Shown here piece after piece: positions 5,159-10,628 of a stretch of 10,628 bases of DNA. The stretch lies in contig JAEVZN010000460.1 of NCBI GenBank assembly GCA_023392205.1, forward strand, positions 1 to 10,628, in the 5' to 3' direction. Positions within the stretch are counted from its first letter, which is position 1. Every line of letters starts with the position of its first letter. The DNA is from Pseudomonadota bacterium (lineage in GTDB: Bacteria; Pseudomonadota; Alphaproteobacteria; Rhizobiales; Xanthobacteraceae). Position numbers and translations under genes: made by a program. The notes beneath the pieces were generated by a model. It was given only the letters and a program-made list of their open reading frames with translations. It was not told the origin of the DNA and did no database searches.

Positions 5159-6874
5159 TTACCTGGAAGAATAAACCGCAAATGACACGCGCGATCCGGA
5201 GCCAAGCGACATCCCTTTGAATTCCGCGATTCTGCGATAGCGCAATCCGATGATCTCGGCGCGGCGTGCGAAGGTCCGATCCTGCGCCGTATCGACCACC
5301 GCAAACCGGCAGGGACTGGCCGCGAGAAAATCCGCGGCGCCGACGGCATCGACAAATCTCGTATCGGTTCCGACCAGGAACACGAGACTTGGTTCGCGGA
5401 AACTGACACTGGCCACCTGGTAAGCGACGCAATCGGTCGACCGCACTGCATGCGACACGGCATGGCTCGGGAACAGCGAGACCAGGCCCGGAATCACACT
5501 CCAATACATCGCGGCCGCAAGCAGGATCGACGCAGCGCTCGAACGCAGGATGGCGCGCTCCGCCCCGTCGACATCGTACAGCCACCAGGCGCGAAATCCG
5601 AAAATGATCGCCGCGGTCATGAACGGCCAGGCGCGCCATGCAAAGTCGGCCTCATAGCCCAGCGACAGCGTCAGCGCGGCAATCATTGCGAATGCGGGAA
5701 CGGCGAACCACCAGAAGGTGCCCCATTCCATCCAGCGGGTGGTGCCGAGCCTTTTGGTATCGATGCAGCCGGCCAGCAGAATCGCGATGGCGGGATAAAG
5801 CGGCAGCACATAATGCGGCAGCTTGGTCATCACCAGTTCGAAGACGATCCACGCCGGCACGATCCAGGCGAGCAGAAACTTAATCGGCGGCTCCCGGCGC
5901 GCGCGCCATACGGCCGGCGTGGCAAGCCCGGCCAGCAATGCCGCAGGCCAGAATGTGAGAAAGAACAGGATGAAGTAATAGCCGGGCGGCGCGCCATGCG
6001 ATTCCTGTCCACTGAAGATTTTCGACAGCAGGTCGTCACCGGCCGATTGCGCGAAGAAGGCTGCGCCGGAGCGGCCCCAGATCGCAACGAACCAGGGCAG
6101 CACGATCGCAAGAAAGATCGCGATGCCGATCAGCGGCTTCAGGCCGGCCATCCAGCGCACCGAGCGATCGAGGATCGACAATGTCAGCGCCGGCAATCCG
6201 ACGAAAAGGAGGATCAGCGGTCCCTTGATGAGAACCCCCAAACCCAGAGCGCCCCAGAAGACCAGCGGCATCAGGAACCGCCCATGCCACCCCGGCCAGC
6301 CCTCGGTGCGCCCAAGATAGACCCGCGCCATCACCCCCATGGCGGCGATACACGTCGCGAGCAGCATCGCATCGGTCTTGGCGAGCCGCGCCTCGGCGCC
6401 CAGCAGGATCGACGCCGCCATCATCACCGCAGCGAGCATGGCCGCGCGGCGGCTGATAAAGGCCAGCGCCGCCCAATAGGTCAGCAGGACCGCACCGATG
6501 GCGCCGATCAGCGAGGGCATGCGGTAGGCGGAAATCCGCGTCTCCACATTGCGGCGTCCGAGCGCCTTGTAGGCGGACACCGAAATCGCCTGCATCCAGT
6601 AGATGCCGACCGGCTTCTTGTACCGAACCTCATTCTGGAAGCGGATATCGACGAAATCGCCGGTGGCCAGCATCTGCTTGGTGGCCTGTGCGTAACGGGC
6701 CTCGTCGCGGTCCATCACCGGCATCTTGGCGAAACCGGGCAGGAAGGCGACGATCGAGAGAACGATCAGGCAGGCGATCGCTCGCGCATGCGTCGCACAG
6801 GCAAAATCGAGGAGCCCGCTCAGTCCTTTGCGCCACGCCTCTTTCGGGTCGGTTGTATCGATAACGCTGGTCAT
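5159..6874 (-). CDS. GT83 family (ArnT/Rgt-like) polyprenyl-phosphate-sugar: lipid A/core glycosyltransferase
   Basis: Polytopic inner-membrane GT-C enzyme of the ArnT/PMT type. It would take a sugar from undecaprenyl-phosphate sugar on the periplasmic face and add it to lipid A or inner core. From the ATG at 6872-6874 it has 571 residues (E. coli ArnT has 550). The first periplasmic loop carries MDRDEARYAQATKQML (54-69), with the acidic pair of the GT-C active site. KKPVGIYWMQ (86-95), ARLAKTDAMLLA (162-173) and KLPHYVLPLYPA (351-362) are signatures of this family. About a dozen hydrophobic spans precede a soluble C-terminal part after about residue 475. It lies 64 nt after pbpC from this start. 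An in-frame GTG at 6917-6919 would add 15 residues and cut the gap to 19 nt; neither start has a clear ribosome site. The partners are the downstream GT2, LABN and PAP2 genes. The sugar is unknown; galacturonate (Rgt-like) is a reasonable guess. Confidence 0.92.
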   Translation of the reverse strand: MTSVIDTTDPKEAWRKGLSGLLDFACATHARAIACLIVLSIVAFLPGFAKMPVMDRDEARYAQATKQMLATGDFVDIRFQNEVRYKKPVGIYWMQAISVSAYKALGRRNVETRISAYRMPSLIGAIGAVLLTYWAALAFISRRAAMLAAVMMAASILLGAEARLAKTDAMLLATCIAAMGVMARVYLGRTEGWPGWHGRFLMPLVFWGALGLGVLIKGPLILLFVGLPALTLSILDRSVRWMAGLKPLIGIAIFLAIVLPWFVAIWGRSGAAFFAQSAGDDLLSKIFSGQESHGAPPGYYFILFFLTFWPAALLAGLATPAVWRARREPPIKFLLAWIVPAWIVFELVMTKLPHYVLPLYPAIAILLAGCIDTKRLGTTRWMEWGTFWWFAVPAFAMIAALTLSLGYEADFAWRAWPFMTAAIIFGFRAWWLYDVDGAERAILRSSAASILLAAAMYWSVIPGLVSLFPSHAVSHAVRSTDCVAYQVASVSFREPSLVFLVGTDTRFVDAVGAADFLAASPCRFAVVDTAQDRTFARRAEIIGLRYRRIAEFKGMSLGSGSRVSFAVYSSR

Positions 6875-6938
6875 GCAGGCCGTGACTTGAAAATTCGGCC
6901 GGACCTTAGAGAAGTTCACAACGGGCGGGAAGCCGTGC

Positions 6939-9002
6939 TTATTGCAGACGCACCATCACGCTGTCGGCTGTGCCTTTTGCGTCAACGACGGTCAGCCGGA
7001 CGAATCCCGGTCCGGAGGGCGCGACCAGGAAGGTGCGGCCATTGCGCGGCGTCTGCGGGACACCGTTGACCAGCACCGTGAGCGGGGACACGCCACCGGC
7101 AACCTTGAGGGCGATCTTTTCCGCAGATCCCTGCCCCGCAAGCCATTCGAGCTGCGCGCCCTGCGGCGGAAACACGATACGCATTCGCTCGCCCCTGTCG
7201 CCGACCAGCGCATCCGGGCTGAACCTCCGCAATGGCAATGGCAGCCGCGCATTGGCCTCGACGATTGCTCCTTGCGGGCGCGCGGGCAGCGGCGCGGGCA
7301 GTTCACCGGTCCGGGCAAAGGCATCGAACAAGATCGGCGCTGCAGCCGTGCGTCCCAGTATCCCGGGGACCGGCGACCCGTCAGGCCGTCCGACCCAGAC
7401 GCCGATGGTCAGACGTCCGTCGAAACCCACCGCCCAGGCATCGCGATAGCCATAAGACGTGCCGGTCTTGAAGGCGACCCGGTTGCGCGCGGCATTGTCG
7501 GGCGGCGGCGTACCGAGCAGCGCCTGTCCCACATACCAAGCGGCGACCGGATCGAGTAGCCGCCGAGGCGGGCGCGCGAGCGCCGCATCGTCCTTGCGCT
7601 CGACCAGCGGGATGGTCGATCCGAGGCGGGCGAGACCGGTGTAGAGCATGGTGAGATCAGCGAGCGATACGCCGACGCCGCCAAGCCCCATGGCGAGCCC
7701 CGGCACCTCGCCTTGCGGAAACACCATGGCGCCGCCGGCCTGCGAGAGCCGCGCGGTCAGTCGCGCGGCACCGACCCGGCCCAGAAGCGCGACGGCCGGC
7801 ACATTGAGCGACAATTGCAGCGCGCGGCGCACCGGCACCACGCCCTGAAAGGTCAGGTCGAAATTCTCAGGTGCGTAATTCCCGAAGCGGATCGGTCGGT
7901 CGTCGATCAGCGTGTCCGGATGTACGAGCCCGTCTTCGAAACCCAGGCCATAAATGAAGGGCTTCAGTGCCGAACCTGGCGACCGCAGCGCCTGTGTCAC
8001 ATCGACCTGCCCGGCGCGGGCTTTATCGAAATACCCGGCCGACGCGACGCGCGCGCGGATCTCACCGCTGGCATGGTCGACCACGATGATGGCGAGTGAT
8101 GCCTCCGGCCCGAATGCCGTGACGCGCTCGGCGGCGAGTTGCTCCAGCACGCGCTGAAGGCGGCCGTCGATGGTGAGGTCGTGCCGTTGATGCAACGGTG
8201 CCGCAGCCAAAGCCTGATCGGCCGCATGCGGAGCAAGGGCTGGCATAGCGCGCCGGCGGTTCGGCACGGGCTCCCATTTCGCCGCCGCGACCTCGTCTTG
8301 CGGGATGCCGATCGGAGATCCGACCCGGTCGAGCACCCGGTCACGGGCGTTGCGCGCGCGCGCAGACGCGCGATCCGGCCGCCGTGCTTCCGGCGATTGC
8401 GGAAGCGCCACCAGCAGGGCCGCCTCCCCGCGCGACAGCCGCTGCGGCTCCTTGCCGAAATAGGCGAGCGATGCCGAACGGATCCCTTCGAGATTGCCGC
8501 CATAAGGCGCCAGCGACAGATAGAGCGACAGGATCTCGTCCTTGCTGTAGCGCCGTTCGAGTTCGAACGCCCGCGCCATCTGCCGGAGCTTGGCAAGAAT
8601 GTTGCGTTCGCTGCGCGGTTCGAGGAGCCTTGCCACCTGCATGGTCAGCGTGGAGCCGCCCGAGACGATCCCGCCATGCGCAACCCATTGCCAGGCCGCA
8701 CGCAACAGGGCGAGTGGATCGACGCCCCGATGCGAATGGAACCGCTTGTCTTCATAGGCGATCAGCATCGCAAGGAAGCGGGGATCGACATCGTCTAGGC
8801 TGGCGCGCAACCGCCAACGCCCCTCCGGCAGTGCATAGGGACGCAGCAGATGCCCGTTGCGATCCACCACCTCGGTCGAATAGGTCAGCGCATCCGCTGC
8901 GGGCAAAGGCGGCAGCGACCGCACCCATGCCGTAAGCGCCACAAACGCAGCGACACTCAAACCCGCTGTAACCGCGCCGAGTATGAGCGCGAGGCGTTTC
9001 AC
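6939..9002 (-). CDS. pbpC: Penicillin-binding protein 1C (bifunctional glycosyltransferase/transpeptidase)
   Basis: Periplasmic class A PBP of 687 residues, anchored by one N-terminal helix (about 4-27). The GT51 domain polymerises lipid II: IAYEDKRFHSHRGVDP (81-96) holds catalytic E84, followed by GGSTLTMQVARLL (115-127) and the RYSKDEILSLYL helix (151-162). The transpeptidase domain has all three motifs: S344-A-L-K347 (SPGSALKPFIYG), S398-L-N400, and K512-T-G in KTGTSYGYRDAW. The last 85 or so residues fit the PBP1C C-terminal (BiPBP_C) domain. The start is GTG with GGAGG 10 nt upstream, and it overlaps the A2M stop as GTGA, so the two are probably translationally coupled. Pairing with an alpha-2-macroglobulin gene is the known yfhM-pbpC arrangement and supports a role in cell-wall repair after protease or lytic attack. 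No defect is visible. Confidence 0.96.
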   Translation of the reverse strand: MKRLALILGAVTAGLSVAAFVALTAWVRSLPPLPAADALTYSTEVVDRNGHLLRPYALPEGRWRLRASLDDVDPRFLAMLIAYEDKRFHSHRGVDPLALLRAAWQWVAHGGIVSGGSTLTMQVARLLEPRSERNILAKLRQMARAFELERRYSKDEILSLYLSLAPYGGNLEGIRSASLAYFGKEPQRLSRGEAALLVALPQSPEARRPDRASARARNARDRVLDRVGSPIGIPQDEVAAAKWEPVPNRRRAMPALAPHAADQALAAAPLHQRHDLTIDGRLQRVLEQLAAERVTAFGPEASLAIIVVDHASGEIRARVASAGYFDKARAGQVDVTQALRSPGSALKPFIYGLGFEDGLVHPDTLIDDRPIRFGNYAPENFDLTFQGVVPVRRALQLSLNVPAVALLGRVGAARLTARLSQAGGAMVFPQGEVPGLAMGLGGVGVSLADLTMLYTGLARLGSTIPLVERKDDAALARPPRRLLDPVAAWYVGQALLGTPPPDNAARNRVAFKTGTSYGYRDAWAVGFDGRLTIGVWVGRPDGSPVPGILGRTAAAPILFDAFARTGELPAPLPARPQGAIVEANARLPLPLRRFSPDALVGDRGERMRIVFPPQGAQLEWLAGQGSAEKIALKVAGGVSPLTVLVNGVPQTPRNGRTFLVAPSGPGFVRLTVVDAKGTADSVMVRLQ

Positions 9003-10628
9003 CGCGGCTGCACCTCCAGCGTGCCGGATTCGGTGCGGCCGAAGCGATCCGGGCGATACATATCCTCCACATAGGCCTGCGGATGCACGTAGCGGCCGGG
9101 CGCCACCGCCCGCACCACATAAGCAACCGTGAAGATTGCCGGGTCCTCCTTTTTCCGATTGAAGGCCGCGGTAAAGCGGTCATCCCGGAACTCGGCATGC
9201 TCGGGCTCACGCGCCAGTGTGATCCAGCCGAGCTTGCCGGTATTGCCGGACGACACCAGCCGCGGATTGTCGATCTCGAAGCCGGCGGGCAGATAATCCG
9301 CGACCAGCACACGGCCGAATTGCGGCTGTGCTTCGGTGATCTTCAGCACCACGGCGAAGCGATCGTTCTGCTTTGCGGTCGCAATTTCCGCAGGCTCCCC
9401 GTCGAGCGTGAAGTAATTGCGCTCGATCTTGAAACCGCGTTCCGCCGCAGGTTCGGGGACCAGCGGCGCGCCGCTCACCGTCACCACCGCCTGAACCGTC
9501 TCCTCGCCGCGATTGTCGATCCGCAGCGGATTGGCCTGCAACGCATCCGGCGTCTCGTTGCGATAAAGAGCGCCCTTGCGCGGCTCGCCGTTGACCGTAA
9601 GTGCCAGTCCGGCCGCATCGCGCGAAATCGCGCGAGCAGCGAGAACGAGCCAGGCATTCTCCTGCGTCGAGGTGTTGACCGACAATCCGCGCGCGGCCTC
9701 GATCCGCGAGACGCCCCCGGCGACGGTCTTGCGCGGCGCATTGCTTTCCGAGGCGAGTGTCACGAAAGCCGCCGCGTCTCGCAGAACCGAACCGTAATCG
9801 GCGCGGCCGAATTCGAGCTTCGGCTCTGGTGCGATGGAATCGAGGGCCGCCTGATAGACACGCTCAGCCCGGTTGCGATCGCCAAGCAGCCCAAGCGCTG
9901 CCGCGATCTGTGCCTTGCCGATCGGCGAGGTAATGGCGTCGAGCTTGGTGTCGGCGATATAGCGCAGATCGCCCACCGGCGCGGCGCCATTGCGCGCCAA
10001 CACATAGAGCGCATAGGCCAAAGCGCGCCCGCTGCCCCTTGCTGGCTCAGGCGAGACGGCAATCGTGTTGCGCAGCCGGTCGAGCGCGAGCCGGAAGGCC
10101 GCCTCGGGTACGGCGAAGCCGCGCTCGCGCGCGCGCGTCAGGAAGTCCGTGACATAGGCATCGAGCCACGGATCGTCTCCCCCGACCGACCACAGGCCGA
10201 ACGCGCCATTCGAGCCCTGCCGCGCCAGCAGGCGGTCGATGGCATCGCGGATGCGCTTGTCGGCATCGGTATCGAGCGCAAGCTGGGCCGATGCGGCGAG
10301 ATCGTTGACATAGAGCAGCGGCAGGGCGCGGCTCGCGATCTGTTCGGAACAGCCGAATGGATAGCGGTCGAGCGCCTTCAGGATCGCCGCCGCGTCGAGT
10401 GCTGTCGAAGGTCCGACCGAAACGGCGACATTGCCGGTGCCCGGAACGAGATCGGCAAAGACATCGGCCGACAATGTGATGCTCTCACCGCGCGCGATCT
10501 GCCGGACCGGGCGGCGCGCCAGTACCTGCGTCGCCGGACGCACATTCAAGGGATAGCTGCGCGCGAGTTCGAAACCGCCCGGCCCCTCGATATTGACGTT
10601 GACGGTCGCAAGACCCGCAGCCGACACG
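8999..10628 (-). CDS. Bacterial alpha-2-macroglobulin (YfhM/MagD-like), C-terminal part
   Basis: Periplasmic protease trap; only the last 543 or so codons are in the window. The frame is still open at the right edge, so the start, the signal or lipoprotein peptide, and the bait region are missing (E. coli YfhM has 1653 residues). The thioester motif is intact: YPFGCSEQIASRALPLL, with the Cys codon at 10349-10351 and the Gln three residues on, which form the internal thioester that binds attacking proteases. An alpha-helical thioester domain follows, with repeated segments such as RLLARQGSNGAFGLW. Then come a beta-rich domain (VNGEPRKGALYRNE, DYLPAGFEIDNPR) and the usual end AYVVRAVAPGRYVHPQAYVE near EDMYRPDRFGRTESG. 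The stop overlaps the pbpC start, so the two are co-transcribed. A thioester marks this as the trapping type rather than a thioester-less paralogue. Confidence 0.94.
   Translation of the reverse strand, partial: VSAAGLATVNVNIEGPGGFELARSYPLNVRPATQVLARRPVRQIARGESITLSADVFADLVPGTGNVAVSVGPSTALDAAAILKALDRYPFGCSEQIASRALPLLYVNDLAASAQLALDTDADKRIRDAIDRLLARQGSNGAFGLWSVGGDDPWLDAYVTDFLTRARERGFAVPEAAFRLALDRLRNTIAVSPEPARGSGRALAYALYVLARNGAAPVGDLRYIADTKLDAITSPIGKAQIAAALGLLGDRNRAERVYQAALDSIAPEPKLEFGRADYGSVLRDAAAFVTLASESNAPRKTVAGGVSRIEAARGLSVNTSTQENAWLVLAARAISRDAAGLALTVNGEPRKGALYRNETPDALQANPLRIDNRGEETVQAVVTVSGAPLVPEPAAERGFKIERNYFTLDGEPAEIATAKQNDRFAVVLKITEAQPQFGRVLVADYLPAGFEIDNPRLVSSGNTGKLGWITLAREPEHAEFRDDRFTAAFNRKKEDPAIFTVAYVVRAVAPGRYVHPQAYVEDMYRPDRFGRTESGTLEVQPR
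9013..9017 (-). promoter_or_regulatory. Ribosome binding site for pbpC inside the A2M gene
   Basis: GGAGG on the minus strand, 10 nt before the GTG at 9000-9002. It decides the GTG start and supports the 4-nt GTGA overlap with the A2M stop codon. Confidence 0.6.

Noticed and set aside
5450..7069. 539-codon open frame on the plus strand
   Set aside because: It lies antisense to the GT83 gene, and its product is a low-complexity Arg/Gln/His/Gly-rich string. That is what the complement of a GC-rich membrane-protein gene gives, and the sense frame has clear family motifs.

Overview
The window looks like chromosomal DNA of an alphaproteobacterium, most likely Hyphomicrobiales near the Bradyrhizobium/Rhodopseudomonas/Xanthobacteraceae group. 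It is GC-rich and densely packed. It carries an AapJ-type amino-acid binding protein, and it joins an alpha-2-macroglobulin/PBP1C pair to a lipid A remodelling cluster. The placement is inferred from gene content, not from a database search. No mobile element, CRISPR array, tRNA or rRNA was seen.

Left part (1-2073). The 5' two thirds of an AapJ/BztA-type substrate-binding protein gene reads left and off the window edge. Divergent from it is metC (cystathionine beta-lyase), with PLP and active-site residues at almost the same numbers as in E. coli MetC. The 218-bp gap between them holds two clear dyads on the metC side: an 11-bp inverted repeat with one bulged base, and GTCAAG-GG-CTTGAC lying over a TTGACA hexamer. 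They look like operator or leader structure.

Middle and right part (2087-10628). Seven genes all read leftward. In transcription order they are: alpha-2-macroglobulin (3' part only), pbpC (PBP1C), a GT83 ArnT-like glycosyltransferase, a PAP2 phosphatase broken by a frameshift, a GT2 polyprenyl-phosphate glycosyltransferase, a stand-alone LABN-domain membrane protein, and a second PAP2 phosphatase. Junctions are tight. There are GTGA stop/start overlaps at A2M/pbpC and, once the frameshift is repaired, at PAP2/GT2. GT2 and LABN overlap by 65 nt. The whole block may be one operon, perhaps with internal promoters.

Working model (inference). The A2M/PBP1C pair acts in periplasmic protease trapping and peptidoglycan repair. 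The rest resembles systems that remove lipid A phosphates and put sugars in their place: PAP2 phosphatases for dephosphorylation, GT2 to charge undecaprenyl phosphate with a sugar, and GT83 to move the sugar to lipid A or core on the periplasmic face. The cluster lacks ArnE/ArnF. The small LABN protein sits where a lipid-linked-sugar flippase would be expected, and this is the most interesting hypothesis here. The first PAP2 gene seems to have lost 4 nt exactly at its catalytic Asp codon. The second PAP2 has SGE instead of the usual SGH.
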